A stretch of DNA of 12,901 nt from JAAAOZ01 sp964496595 (GCA_964496595.1 CAZCAI010000138.1:1-12901); one strand, 5' to 3'; counted from the stretch's first letter, positions 1 to 8,229 are shown. Notes: generated by a model from the sequence alone, not told the origin. Program-made: numbers and translations.

Positions 1-3
1 AAA

Positions 4-10
4 AAGGAGG
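4..10 (+). promoter_or_regulatory. Strong Shine-Dalgarno site of the first gene
   Basis: AAGGAGG lies 5 nt upstream of the ATG at 16. It is a near-perfect anti-16S match and fixes that start. The promoter lies outside the window. Confidence 0.85.
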
Positions 11-15
11 CCGCG

Positions 16-3000
16 ATGAAAAACTGGCTATGGAATATCTTTATCGTATTGGCAATCGTCGGGGGCAGTTTCCTCCCCGGCGTAGGCACCGTGTCGGTCG
101 CCGAGGCTTCTGCGCACCCCACCAGCGCGTACACGGACCCGGATGAGTTGATCGCGCAGATTACGGATACCTTGGCGCAGCAGTCCCTTATCCAAGCGCG
201 CGAAGCCCAGGTGCTGGATGTGGTAATCGAAGGCGAAGCCATCATCATCAACTTAGATCGCCAGATTTTGGATGAGGGCGCCTTCGATGCGGAGACCTTC
301 GCCCGATTGACCCAGGCGCTGGATGCGCAGTTGGAGCTTACACAGCGCTACTTCGTGACCTTCCAGGTCGCAGGGCGCCCGCTGGATGACTGGGGCATGC
401 CGGTGCCGGAGTTCGCGTCGCCGGCCGAGGCCCCGCGTGAGCCGCAAGCGCCCGCCGCTGGCCCACTCTCCGGCAAGAAGATCGCGCTGAATCCCGGCCA
501 CGGCCTGTACGACACGACCGATACCGGCAACTATCGCTGGCAGCGCGGCGAGTGGTGGGGCATCCGCGAGGATTTGGTCAACGCCGAGATGATGATGTAC
601 GCCGCCCAGTACTTCGAAAACGCCGGCGCGACGGTCATCGATCTGCGGCAGATGAATAAATCGCCCACGGGGCCGAGCGGGTATCCCCATTGGTACGAAG
701 GCGCGCGGGAATATCTATGGAATGCGGGCCTGCCGAGTTGGGTGTGGAACGCATCGGGATGCGGCAGCAATAACCTGTGCAAGGATATCATGGCCCGCCC
801 CTACGGCGCGAATTATTACGGCGCGAACTTGCTCATCAACCTGCACAACAACGGCGGGCAGGGAACCGGTACCGAGACCTGGTACGATACCACGGGTGAT
901 TATCACAGTTCCTCTGCCGCACAGAACCTGGCGCAGAAAATCAACAGCCGGGTCGTCAACACGATCCGCGCGCGTTACAATGCCAACTGGCGAGATCGTG
1001 GCGTCAAGGCGTCCAACGGCGGCTACGGTGAAAATCGCTACGCCCGGATGCCTGCCGCGCTTATCGAAGTCGCCTTTATGGACATGAAATCGCCCGATAA
1101 CGACGCCCTGCACGATGAGAATTTCAAAAAGCTCGTGGCCGAGGCGCTCGTCCTGGGCGTCTGCGACTATTACGGGGTTGCCTGCTCGAACGTCACCCAG
1201 CCGCCCACGTTGACGCCCGCCGCGCCAAGCAATCTTAACGCGACCTCGGCCTCATCCACGCAGATCGATCTCACGTGGGACGACAACAGTGGCAACGAGA
1301 GCGGCTTCAAGATCGAACGCTCGCCCAACGGCAGCGGCGACTGGAGTCAGATCACCACCGTCGGCGCAAACGTCACCCGCCACTCCAACAGCGGCTTGCC
1401 CGATAACACCAAGTACTATTACCGGGTGCGCGCGTACAACAGCCACGGCAATTCGGGATACAGCAATGTCGCCTCGGCGACCACCGGCAGCCCGCCGCCT
1501 GCATCGGGGACGGAGTACGGCAGCACCAACAAGGACGCCTACGCCCAGTCTGGTGCTCCTGATATTGCAACGGGCAATCAGCAGAATATGTACCTGGGCT
1601 ATGATACCTGGTACGGCAAGGGAAGAAACCGCATCTACATCAAATTCAACTTACCCTCGCTGCCGAGTGGCGCGACGGTCAGCAGCGCGCAGGTGGAGCT
1701 GTACCAGTACGCCGTGCAATGCTCCGGGAGCTATGGCGTCACTGCCTATGAGATCACGAGCGATTGGGGACAGTACGAGCTGACCTGGAATAACCAGCCT
1801 TCCAAAGGCGGCAGCGTGGGATCGACCTCCTTTGGGTGCTCCACGGGATGGAAGGGGGTGGATATTACCGGATTAGTCCGCCAGTGGTATCAAGGGCGAA
1901 GTAATCACGGCGTGACGATCTGGGCCAACAGTGAAACGGCCACCGGCGGCGTGTTCCGCTCCAAGGATTGCACCACGTCGCAATGTCCAAATCAAGAGCA
2001 TCCTCGCATCAAGGTGAGCTACACGGTGTCTCCGCCGGAGGGCTTGAGCAGCATCGCGGGCCGGGTGACGGATGACGACGGCGCGCCCCTGGCAGATGTG
2101 CGGGTAGCGCTCAACACCGGGCAGCATACGGAGACGGACGCCGAGGGCGAGTACCTCTTCACCGATCTGGAGGACGGCAGTTACGCCATCACGCCGGAGA
2201 AGGACTACTATCACTTCTCGCCCGCGCAACGCACGGCAAATGTCACCTCGGATGTCACCGGCCAGAACTTCACCGGCGGCCTGCCCGATCTCGGCTTCCG
2301 TCCCAATCCCGATGGCTACGAGTTCGATAACTACGGCGGCGTCAATTACGGCGATTACACCATCGGGGATATGCGGCGGATGTTCGGCGATGATGCCGTC
2401 TGCTGGATGGTCTTCGGCGCGTGTGTGCCCAAACCGGCGGCCGTGGCCTGGAATGCACAGGCGAACAATACCATGGCGGGTGGGCACTGCGATGGCATGG
2501 CCTCCACCAGCCTGCTCTTCTTCAAGGACTTCGGCGACCCGGCGGATTTTCAGAGCGGCGCGAGCGTCACCTACGATCTACAGCGCGCCAACGCCCGCCG
2601 CAACATCGCCTATTATTTTGTGGAACAGTTGACCAATCCGGTGCGCAGTTACAAAGCGCGCAGCGTGCAGAACTCCCCCAAAGAGATTCTGCGCCAGCTC
2701 AGCGCGGCGCTGGGCAGCGGCGCCGATCCGACGACGCTCATCGTCCGCCAACGCCAATCGAATGGCCGGATGAGTGGGCACGCAATCACGCCCTACGCCA
2801 TCGAGGATCAGGGCGGCGGCATCTACTGGATTCGCGTCTACGATAATAACACCGGCGGCAACACGAGCCGATATGTCGTCGTCGACACGGTGCGCAACAC
2901 CTGGAGTTATCAGATCGGCGCGAACACCACCTGGCAGGGCGACGCCGACACTAAAACCCTGGGCCTCGTCCCCATCTCCAACTATCGGGCCGATCCGGAA

Positions 3001-3786
3001 TGCCCGTGGTGCGGCAGCAACCGGCGGGCCATCGGCTCCTTCCCCTATGAGGGCGTGTGGTTGGATGGCGCCGGTCACCTCTTGATCTCCGATTCGCAGG
3101 AGCGGATGGTGGGCTACGTGGGCGACAAACTGGTCAACGATTTTGGCGTGGAGGCCGTCAGCATCATCGACGCCGGCAGCGATGTCGCGCTGGAGCCGCT
3201 GTACACCGTGCCCTTGAGCGATACGTACACGATGATACTCGATGGTCAGACCGTGGACGCGCCGGAGATGGTGAGCCTGGCTTTCTTTGGAGAGGGCAAC
3301 GCCGTGCGCGTCGCGGACATCGTGCTGGATGCAGCCACCCAAGATCGCGTGGCGATCTCTCCCGATGGCAACCAAATCGCTTATCAAGCCAGCCGCGATC
3401 AGGAAGCGACCCTCACCTTGATGTTGGAAGGGGCAAGTGAGAGCGGCCTCTTTACCATTCGCGGCGCGGACGTGATCTCGGGTCAGATGGTCGCTCTGGG
3501 CGTCGATATCGAGCGCCAATACTTGGTGTACACCAATCAGCAAGAAGAAGCCGGAACCTACAATGTGGATATTAACATCGTGGGAACGGAGGGCGATGCG
3601 CAATTTATGCACACGAACCTGGACATTGCGCCACTGGATACCCACTACCTGAGCTATGGGGAGTGGGATCGCGCGGGCGATATGATCCTCTACATCGACA
3701 ACGATCAGGATGGCGCGGTAGATGAGACAACGACGTTAGCCAACCAATCCAACCGCCTCTTCTTGCCTTTGGTGGTAAAAGATTGA
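16..3786 (+). CDS. Secreted multidomain N-acetylmuramoyl-L-alanine amidase with a cysteine-peptidase-like domain
   Basis: The 1256-residue protein starts with a signal peptide (hydrophobic residues about 4-25). Residues about 35-130 are an unassigned region. An Amidase_3 domain (about 153-390) follows. Its expected zinc ligands are H162 (NPGHG), E185 (REDLVN) and H277 (INLHNNG), with catalytic E351 (LIEVAF), so it should cleave the MurNAc-L-Ala amide bond of peptidoglycan. Next come an FnIII domain (about 404-490), a DNRLRE-type beta domain (about 498-672) and a carboxypeptidase-regulatory-like domain (about 678-755). Residues about 757-990 look like a papain/C39-type cysteine peptidase: C825 in GGHCDGM, H922 in SGHAI, and D943-N945 in VYDNN. 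The C-terminal part is beta-rich, has a PD40-like ISPDG motif (about 1114-1118), and ends in LFLPLV (1248-1253), a tail I associate with exported Chloroflexota proteins. The amidase assignment is firm; the peptidase call is inferred from motif order only. The gene is followed by an intrinsic terminator. Confidence 0.88.
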   Translation: MKNWLWNIFIVLAIVGGSFLPGVGTVSVAEASAHPTSAYTDPDELIAQITDTLAQQSLIQAREAQVLDVVIEGEAIIINLDRQILDEGAFDAETFARLTQALDAQLELTQRYFVTFQVAGRPLDDWGMPVPEFASPAEAPREPQAPAAGPLSGKKIALNPGHGLYDTTDTGNYRWQRGEWWGIREDLVNAEMMMYAAQYFENAGATVIDLRQMNKSPTGPSGYPHWYEGAREYLWNAGLPSWVWNASGCGSNNLCKDIMARPYGANYYGANLLINLHNNGGQGTGTETWYDTTGDYHSSSAAQNLAQKINSRVVNTIRARYNANWRDRGVKASNGGYGENRYARMPAALIEVAFMDMKSPDNDALHDENFKKLVAEALVLGVCDYYGVACSNVTQPPTLTPAAPSNLNATSASSTQIDLTWDDNSGNESGFKIERSPNGSGDWSQITTVGANVTRHSNSGLPDNTKYYYRVRAYNSHGNSGYSNVASATTGSPPPASGTEYGSTNKDAYAQSGAPDIATGNQQNMYLGYDTWYGKGRNRIYIKFNLPSLPSGATVSSAQVELYQYAVQCSGSYGVTAYEITSDWGQYELTWNNQPSKGGSVGSTSFGCSTGWKGVDITGLVRQWYQGRSNHGVTIWANSETATGGVFRSKDCTTSQCPNQEHPRIKVSYTVSPPEGLSSIAGRVTDDDGAPLADVRVALNTGQHTETDAEGEYLFTDLEDGSYAITPEKDYYHFSPAQRTANVTSDVTGQNFTGGLPDLGFRPNPDGYEFDNYGGVNYGDYTIGDMRRMFGDDAVCWMVFGACVPKPAAVAWNAQANNTMAGGHCDGMASTSLLFFKDFGDPADFQSGASVTYDLQRANARRNIAYYFVEQLTNPVRSYKARSVQNSPKEILRQLSAALGSGADPTTLIVRQRQSNGRMSGHAITPYAIEDQGGGIYWIRVYDNNTGGNTSRYVVVDTVRNTWSYQIGANTTWQGDADTKTLGLVPISNYRADPECPWCGSNRRAIGSFPYEGVWLDGAGHLLISDSQERMVGYVGDKLVNDFGVEAVSIIDAGSDVALEPLYTVPLSDTYTMILDGQTVDAPEMVSLAFFGEGNAVRVADIVLDAATQDRVAISPDGNQIAYQASRDQEATLTLMLEGASESGLFTIRGADVISGQMVALGVDIERQYLVYTNQQEEAGTYNVDINIVGTEGDAQFMHTNLDIAPLDTHYLSYGEWDRAGDMILYIDNDQDGAVDETTTLANQSNRLFLPLVVKD

Positions 3787-3822
3787 TGTAAGTCTGTCGA
3801 CTCCGTTGTCTGCCTGAACACC

Positions 3823-3857
3823 AAGAGGCCCCCGATTTGACCGGGGGCCTCTTTTTT
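3823..3857 (+). terminator. Rho-independent terminator after the amidase gene
   Basis: A perfect 12-bp GC-rich stem (3823-3834 pairs with 3842-3853) has a 7-nt loop (3835-3841). It is followed by a run of six T (3852-3857) that overlaps the stem base. It lies 37 bp past the stop codon, in the gap between two convergent genes. The reverse direction has only a short T stretch, so it mainly serves the plus strand. Confidence 0.92.
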
Positions 3858-3881
3858 AGCGGCGATGCGCGGATGCGTGGC

Positions 3882-5012
3882 TCACTTCGCCCAATCGATC
3901 AGGGTGTTGAGGATGTACCAGCGCATTAAAAAACCGCAGCGCTGCCAGAGCAGGCGTTGAACGCGAGGATGGCGGTAGCGATAGAGCACGCGGGCCAATC
4001 GGTAGCGGCGGTGGAGGCTGCGGCCCATCGGGCTGGATAGCACATCCACGCGATAGTCTGCGAAGCTGAAATCGCCGCGCGCGAATGCCGCCTGGAGCGT
4101 CTGCGCCGCGATCTCGCCGTAGCCCAGCGCGAACGAAATTCCCTCGCCGTAGCTGGGATCGATGCCGGCGGCGTCGCCGACCAGCAGCACGCGCGGCGCG
4201 GCGAACGGCCCCCCCGGTGTGAACCAGCGGATGGGATGGCTTTGGAGCTTGTAATCGGCCAGATTCACCCCCTCCTTGGCGACGGCCTCGCGGAGTGGGG
4301 GAACCAGGTTGGGCGCGCCGGTCTCATACATCCCCAGATCGAAGATGCCGCGATTGCGCGCCGGCTCCCCCGCGATCTGCGTGGGGAAATCCCACGTGTA
4401 GCCCTGCAGATTTTGAGCGATGATGTCAAATCTGAAGAAGGCGGTGCGCTGTTGTTCCTCTGTCGCCTGCGCCACGGGATGCCGAAATTCCAGCAGGCGG
4501 GCCATGTGGCTGTGCGCGGGATCGGTGGTGACGGCGCGGCGCACGACGCTGTTGGCCCCATCCGCGCCGACCACGACCTGGGCGTGGAGCGTCTCCCCGT
4601 CGGTCTCCACGCGCACCCCATCCGCCGTGGGCGTGATGCGCCGCACGCGCGTGTTCTCGCGCACTTCGACGCCGCGCGCCCGCACGGCCCGCGCCAGCCA
4701 GTGATCGAAGTCCGCGCGGTGATAGACGCGGAAGCAGACAGGCGTAAGCTGCATCGCGGCCCCGCGCCCCTGAAAGTGAAAGTGGGCCGTGTGAACCGGG
4801 ACGTGCGGCGCCTCGGTGAGATCGAGGCCCAGGCGGCGCAGGATGTACTCGCCATCGCGCAGCACCCCGCCGCCGCACAGTTTGGGCCGGGGATGATGCG
4901 CGCGCTCCAACACCAGCGTGGCATCGGCCAACGCCGGGGCGGCCTGGGCTAGGTGGAGCGCCGTGCTACTGCCCGCCGGCCCCGATCCGACGATGATGAT
5001 TTTGTAGTTCAT
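3882..5012 (-). CDS. Geranylgeranyl-reductase-family FAD-dependent oxidoreductase
   Basis: This is a 376-residue flavoprotein of the GG-reductase/ChlP-like superfamily. Visible motifs are the Rossmann GSGPAG (residues 9-14), the family signature PKLCGGG (43-49), the internal GADG (149-152), and the FAD-binding VGDAAG with P-x-x-GEGI after it (from G279/D280). Family members reduce isoprenoid double bonds, for example in chlorophyll, archaeal lipid or menaquinone side chains, and some act on other polyenes. The substrate cannot be told from sequence. I chose the ATG at 5012 because the glycine motif follows at once. The frame stays open to 5087, but that extension has no family features and overlaps a plus-strand promoter (5042-5068). 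An alternative ATG at 5042 is less likely. No strong Shine-Dalgarno site is visible. The gene converges on the amidase gene and diverges from the M23 gene. Confidence 0.85.
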   Translation of the reverse strand: MNYKIIIVGSGPAGSSTALHLAQAAPALADATLVLERAHHPRPKLCGGGVLRDGEYILRRLGLDLTEAPHVPVHTAHFHFQGRGAAMQLTPVCFRVYHRADFDHWLARAVRARGVEVRENTRVRRITPTADGVRVETDGETLHAQVVVGADGANSVVRRAVTTDPAHSHMARLLEFRHPVAQATEEQQRTAFFRFDIIAQNLQGYTWDFPTQIAGEPARNRGIFDLGMYETGAPNLVPPLREAVAKEGVNLADYKLQSHPIRWFTPGGPFAAPRVLLVGDAAGIDPSYGEGISFALGYGEIAAQTLQAAFARGDFSFADYRVDVLSSPMGRSLHRRYRLARVLYRYRHPRVQRLLWQRCGFLMRWYILNTLIDWAK

Positions 5013-5041
5013 AGCTCTGTTTGTTTGGCCTCGAATCCCCA

Positions 5042-5068
5042 TTGAGAAATCGCGAGGTTGTGTATAAT
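5042..5068 (+). promoter_or_regulatory. Candidate sigma70-type promoter for the M23 peptidase gene
   Basis: A perfect TATAAT (5063-5068) is preceded by TTGAGA (5042-5047) with a 15-bp spacer, slightly short of the ideal 17. Transcription would start near 5075 and leave a leader of about 100 nt before the ATG at 5176. The match lies just outside the proposed start of the divergent reductase gene. Confidence 0.5.
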
Positions 5069-5164
5069 GAGAGGCGTTATGATTCATAGTAGAGTGAAAC
5101 CATGAGTTGTCAAATTAGGGAAGTTGTTACTGTTCGTAGTCAAGCATCCGCTACGCGATGAAAT

Positions 5165-5168
5165 GGAG
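5165..5168 (+). promoter_or_regulatory. Shine-Dalgarno site choosing the ATG at 5176
   Basis: GGAG lies 7 nt before the ATG at 5176. The in-frame ATG at 5158 has no purine-rich site upstream. The site therefore favours the shorter protein. Confidence 0.7.
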
Positions 5169-5175
5169 TGCCGTT

Positions 5176-6018
5176 ATGAAACTAAATCAATGGTTAGAGC
5201 ATCTGCTGAAACCTCTTAAACGCAAACCCGTGTGGATCGTCGTCGGGATTCTGCTGGGCTTGGGAGCGCTGGCGGCGGGATGGATGGTGTGGCGGCTGCG
5301 CTACGGCGCCCGCCAGGCGGGGACGTCCCCGCCGCCGCTGGCCGCGCCTGAGACGCCGGACGCAGCGACCGCCTTCGACTTCCCGCTCGATCCGGCGGCG
5401 TTTGGGCCGTACATCCCGCACGTCTCCGGGCCGCTGGCCGTCGATACGCGCTACGGCGCGCAGAATCCCGGCGTCGGTAGCGATGGCAAATGCTTCGTCG
5501 ATCTGAGCGGCGCGCGGGTGCCCTTTAATCGCCTCTATCACGCCGGGGAGGATTGGTTCGGCTTGGATGCACAGGGCAAAGTCCTCGGACGCGCGGCGGC
5601 CGGCGCCCCCGTGCGGGCCGTCGCCAACGGCGTGGTCACCTGGTCGCAGTCGCTAGGCGCGGAGGGCTACGTCCTCATCATCGAGCATCGCCTGCCGCCC
5701 GATCATGGGCACACGGCGGTCTGGTCCGTCTACTGGCACGTGGCGGATGTGGCGGTCGCCGTGGGCGAGGCGGTGACGCTCGGCCAAGAGATCGGGCGTG
5801 TGCATGATCGGGGTCTCAACAGCCACCTCCATTGGGAGATCCGCACCTTCGCCGATGGCAGCGATCTCTTCCCGCCGGAGAGCGCCGGTGGGCGCGGGAC
5901 GTGCAATGGCTATCGGATGGCCGTCGGCTACACGTGGGATGACGCGCCGGATCGCGCCCGCCCGGAGGCGTGGGGCTACCTCGATCCCGTGGCGTTCGTC
6001 GAGGCGCATTGCAAGTAG
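5176..6018 (+). CDS. Membrane-anchored M23 (LytM-type) metallopeptidase
   Basis: The 280-residue protein has a short basic cytoplasmic N-terminus, one transmembrane segment (about 19-39) and a proline/alanine-rich linker. Its C-terminal M23 domain has all the family motifs: H122-x3-D126 (YHAGEDW), H188 (VYWHV) and H217-L-H219 (SHLHWEI). In this family H122, D126 and H219 bind zinc, and the other two histidines are catalytic. It would act outside the membrane on peptidoglycan cross-links. Because all ligands are present, it is more likely an active enzyme than a degenerate EnvC/NlpD-type activator. The open frame begins at 5158, but the ribosome site supports 5176. It stands alone, divergent from the flavoprotein gene, with AT-rich repeats downstream. 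The bond cleaved is not predictable. Confidence 0.87.
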   Translation: MKLNQWLEHLLKPLKRKPVWIVVGILLGLGALAAGWMVWRLRYGARQAGTSPPPLAAPETPDAATAFDFPLDPAAFGPYIPHVSGPLAVDTRYGAQNPGVGSDGKCFVDLSGARVPFNRLYHAGEDWFGLDAQGKVLGRAAAGAPVRAVANGVVTWSQSLGAEGYVLIIEHRLPPDHGHTAVWSVYWHVADVAVAVGEAVTLGQEIGRVHDRGLNSHLHWEIRTFADGSDLFPPESAGGRGTCNGYRMAVGYTWDDAPDRARPEAWGYLDPVAFVEAHCK

Positions 6019-6036
6019 GCTGGGTCGACAAAGCGG

Positions 6037-6068
6037 CAAAACAACAAAACAGCAAAACAACAAATCGG
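6037..6068 (+). repeat. Octamer tandem repeat (CAAAACAA-like)
   Basis: There are four 8-bp units: CAAAACAA, CAAAACAG, CAAAACAA and CAAATCGG. They lie 18 bp after the M23 stop codon and run directly into the inverted repeat that begins at about 6063. No function is evident. Confidence 0.75.
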
Positions 6069-6187
6069 CAAATTGCGAATTGCGAATTTAGAATCTTTAC
6101 TCAATAGAATTATTCGCAATTCGCAATTCTAAATTCTAAATTCCCAATTACGGCATCGGCTACTGGAAAGATTTCCTAAATGTAAAA
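6063..6187 (+). repeat. Left arm of a roughly 125-bp inverted repeat flanking oleAB
   Basis: This stretch matches the reverse complement of 8233-8358. The unique-sequence half (6138-6187) matches at 48 of 50 bases. The other half is made of heptad words (TTGCGAA) and aligns with small gaps. Within the arm, 6071-6087 and 6112-6128 form a perfect 17-bp hairpin with a 24-nt loop. It has no T-run, so it is not a standard terminator. The arm also holds the dyad GGAAAGATTTCC (6165-6176). Confidence 0.88.
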
Positions 6188-6212
6188 TGACAAATGCCCA
6201 TTCCGACCTGCA

Positions 6213-6241
6213 TTGGCTTTCCTGCTCATTTCCTATACAAT
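6213..6241 (+). promoter_or_regulatory. Candidate promoter for oleA
   Basis: TTGGCT (6213-6218), a 17-bp spacer and TACAAT (6236-6241) match the sigma70 consensus at four and five of six positions. The predicted start is near 6248, giving a 5' leader of about 45 nt. The promoter lies inside the inverted-repeat-bounded segment. Confidence 0.45.
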
Positions 6242-6271
6242 TTAGCCGAGAATCATATCAACGTTTAACGT

Positions 6272-6277
6272 GAGGAG
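6272..6277 (+). promoter_or_regulatory. Shine-Dalgarno site of oleA with long spacing
   Basis: GAGGAG is a strong match, but it sits 15 nt before the ATG at 6293, which is longer than usual. No closer in-frame start codon is available, and the protein begins well at 6293, so the start is kept. Confidence 0.55.
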
Positions 6278-6292
6278 AAAACAAATATATCT

Positions 6293-7309
6293 ATGCAATA
6301 CAAGAACGTCTGCATCGCAGGAATGGGATATGTGATCCCCGATAATGTTATCACCTCGGCGTGGCTGGAGGAGCAGATCGCGCCGGTGTACGAGGCGCTG
6401 CACGTACCGATGGGCTTCATCGAGCGGGTCACGGGCATCAAGGAGCATCGCTGGTGGGATGAGGGCGTGAGCGTTTCCGACGCCTCGGCGATGGCGGCGG
6501 AGCGCGCCATCGAGCGCGCCGGCATCGATAAAGCCAGGCTCCAATGCCTCATCAACGCCTCCGTGTGCCGCGATTACATCGAGCCGGCCACGGCGTCCAT
6601 TGTCCATCATAAGGTGGGCCTGCCGCCGGAGGCGATGAGCTTCGATATGGTCAACGCCTGCCTGGGCTTTCTCAGCGGGATGATGACCATCGCCAATATG
6701 ATCGAGTTGGGCCAGATCGACGCGGGCATCGTGACCGCCGCCGAGGCCCCGCGCGAGGGCCAGTTGTCCACCATCGCGCAAATGCTGTCCGATCCGCCCA
6801 CCCGCGATAGCCTGCGGGATAACCTGGCCTCTTTCACGCTGGGCGCGGCGTCGGTGGCGATGGTGTTGCGCCGCTGCGATCAGGTCGCGAACGGCCATCG
6901 CGTGCTGGGCGGCGCCGGCTCCAGCAACACCGAGCACAACGATCTTTGCGTGGCCCAACGCACGTGGATGCACACCAACTCCAGCAAGCTGCTACGCGAA
7001 GGCACCGTTGTCATTCGAGCGGCGTGGAAAAAGTTCAAGGCCGAACTGGGCTGGCGTAACCGCGATGTGGATCGGCTCTTCAGCCATCAGGTAAGCATGC
7101 CGCAGCGGCTGGTCGGGCTGCGCGCACTGGGCATCTCCCCGCAGATCGACTATCCGACGGTGCACTATCTGGGCAACACCGCCTCGGTGGCCGCGCCGTT
7201 GAGCATGGCGCTGGGCGCGGACGACGACTTCGTCCGGCCGGGTGAAAAGGTTGTGCTCTTTGGCGTCGGCAGCGGCATCAACAGCCTCATTATGGGGATC
7301 GAGTGGTGA
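6293..7309 (+). CDS. oleA: OleA, thiolase-fold enzyme condensing two acyl-CoAs
   Basis: The 338-residue protein is related to 3-oxoacyl-ACP synthase III (FabH). In the Ole pathway OleA joins two long-chain acyl-CoAs head to head and releases a 2-alkyl-3-keto acid. Predicted catalytic residues are C123 (VNACLGF), H265 (FSHQVS) and N295 (LGNTAS). E97 (DYIEPAT) corresponds to the glutamate that OleA uses as base. The E-to-C spacing (26) and H-to-N spacing (30) equal those of Xanthomonas campestris OleA (E117, C143, H285, N315), which separates it from plain FabH. It overlaps oleB by 4-7 nt, and the other three pathway genes follow, making the assignment strong. Acyl chain-length preference cannot be read from sequence. 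Confidence 0.93.
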   Translation: MQYKNVCIAGMGYVIPDNVITSAWLEEQIAPVYEALHVPMGFIERVTGIKEHRWWDEGVSVSDASAMAAERAIERAGIDKARLQCLINASVCRDYIEPATASIVHHKVGLPPEAMSFDMVNACLGFLSGMMTIANMIELGQIDAGIVTAAEAPREGQLSTIAQMLSDPPTRDSLRDNLASFTLGAASVAMVLRRCDQVANGHRVLGGAGSSNTEHNDLCVAQRTWMHTNSSKLLREGTVVIRAAWKKFKAELGWRNRDVDRLFSHQVSMPQRLVGLRALGISPQIDYPTVHYLGNTASVAAPLSMALGADDDFVRPGEKVVLFGVGSGINSLIMGIEW

Positions 7310-8229
7310 GGGATTTTAGGAGCATCGAGTATCCCTTCCCCTCTTACTGGCTGGAGTTGGCGGGGGCGCGGATGCACTACGTGGATGAGGGTGCGCGCGA
7401 CGCCTCGCCCGTCGTGATGATCCACGGCAACCCGACGTGGTCGTTCTACTATCGGCGGCTGATCCAGGCGCTCAAGGATTCGCATCGCGTCATCGCGCCG
7501 GATCACGTGGGATGCGGGCTTTCCGACAAGCCGCAGGACTATCCTTACACGCTGGCGCAGCACATCGAGAACCTGGATCGGTTGCTGACGTCGCTGGAGC
7601 TGACCGACATCACGTTGGTCGTCCACGATTGGGGCGGCCCCATCGGGATGGGCTACGCCACGCGCCGCCCGGAGACGATCCGCCGCCTGGTGCTCTTCAA
7701 CACGGCGGCCTTCTACGTCGATGCAGTGCCCTGGGTGTTGAGGGTGGCGCGCAGTCCCGTGATCGGCGCGCTGCTGGTGCGCGGCCTCAACGCCTTCGCG
7801 CGCGGCGCGCTGCGCTGGGGCACGAGCCGGCCCGACCGCTTCACGCCCGCGATCCGGGCGAGCTACCTCGCGCCCTACGATAGTTGGCGCCATCGCGTGG
7901 CGATCTATCGCTTCGTGCAGGATATTCCCGTCTCGCGGTCGCATTCCAGCCGCGCGACCCTTGACCAAATCGAGGCGCGTCTTTCCCGCCTGCGCAATCA
8001 TCCCGCGCTGATCCTCTGGGGCGCGGACGACTTCGTCTTCACCACCAAGGACATCCTTCCCCAGTGGCGCCGTCATCTGCCCCAGGCCGACATCCACGTG
8101 TTGGAGGCCGCCGGGCACTACGTCGTCGAGGACGCCTATGAGCGGATTTTGCCGAAGCTTAAGGGTTTTTTGGGGAATGATGAATTTAGAATTGCGAATG
8201 ATGAATCAAGAATTGCGAATGCGAAATGA
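7303..8229 (+). CDS. oleB: OleB, alpha/beta-hydrolase beta-lactone decarboxylase
   Basis: The 308-residue protein has a haloalkane-dehalogenase-like fold. OleB decarboxylates the beta-lactone made by OleC to a cis-alkene. Visible are the HGNPTW loop (41-46) with N43, the nucleophile D109 in HDWGG, the acidic site D242/D243 after LILWGA, and catalytic H272 in AAGHYV. The start is GTG, at 7303 or at 7306; the latter overlaps the oleA stop as GTGA. Either implies translational coupling. The C-terminus is odd: after about G291 the reading frame runs through a 7-bp-period repeat (8182-8230), adding a tail with the periodic units EFRIAND and ESRIANA before the stop. This tail is probably not part of the folded enzyme. 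Position between oleA and oleC supports OleB rather than a true dehalogenase. Confidence 0.92.
   Translation: MVRDFRSIEYPFPSYWLELAGARMHYVDEGARDASPVVMIHGNPTWSFYYRRLIQALKDSHRVIAPDHVGCGLSDKPQDYPYTLAQHIENLDRLLTSLELTDITLVVHDWGGPIGMGYATRRPETIRRLVLFNTAAFYVDAVPWVLRVARSPVIGALLVRGLNAFARGALRWGTSRPDRFTPAIRASYLAPYDSWRHRVAIYRFVQDIPVSRSHSSRATLDQIEARLSRLRNHPALILWGADDFVFTTKDILPQWRRHLPQADIHVLEAAGHYVVEDAYERILPKLKGFLGNDEFRIANDESRIANAK

Noticed and set aside
2578..3645. 355-residue antisense open frame under the amidase gene
   Set aside because: It is a shadow frame in GC-rich DNA. The plus strand encodes recognised domains throughout, and no ribosome site or family motif supports the antisense frame.
4236..4952. 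238-residue plus-strand open frame opposite the flavoprotein gene
   Set aside because: The minus strand carries all FAD-binding motifs here; the plus-strand translation has no recognisable features.
5135..5155. Small hairpin CGTAG/CTACG upstream of the M23 gene, considered as an operator or riboswitch
   Set aside because: Only 5 bp of stem with an 11-nt loop; this is expected by chance and no known regulatory motif is visible.
6071..6128. Hairpin after the M23 gene as an intrinsic terminator
   Set aside because: The 17-bp stem is AT-rich, its loop is 24 nt, and no T-run follows, so it lacks terminator hallmarks.
7303..8229. Haloalkane dehalogenase as the function of OleB
   Set aside because: The fold and motifs are shared, but the gene overlaps oleA and sits beside oleC and oleD, which identifies the decarboxylase of the olefin pathway.
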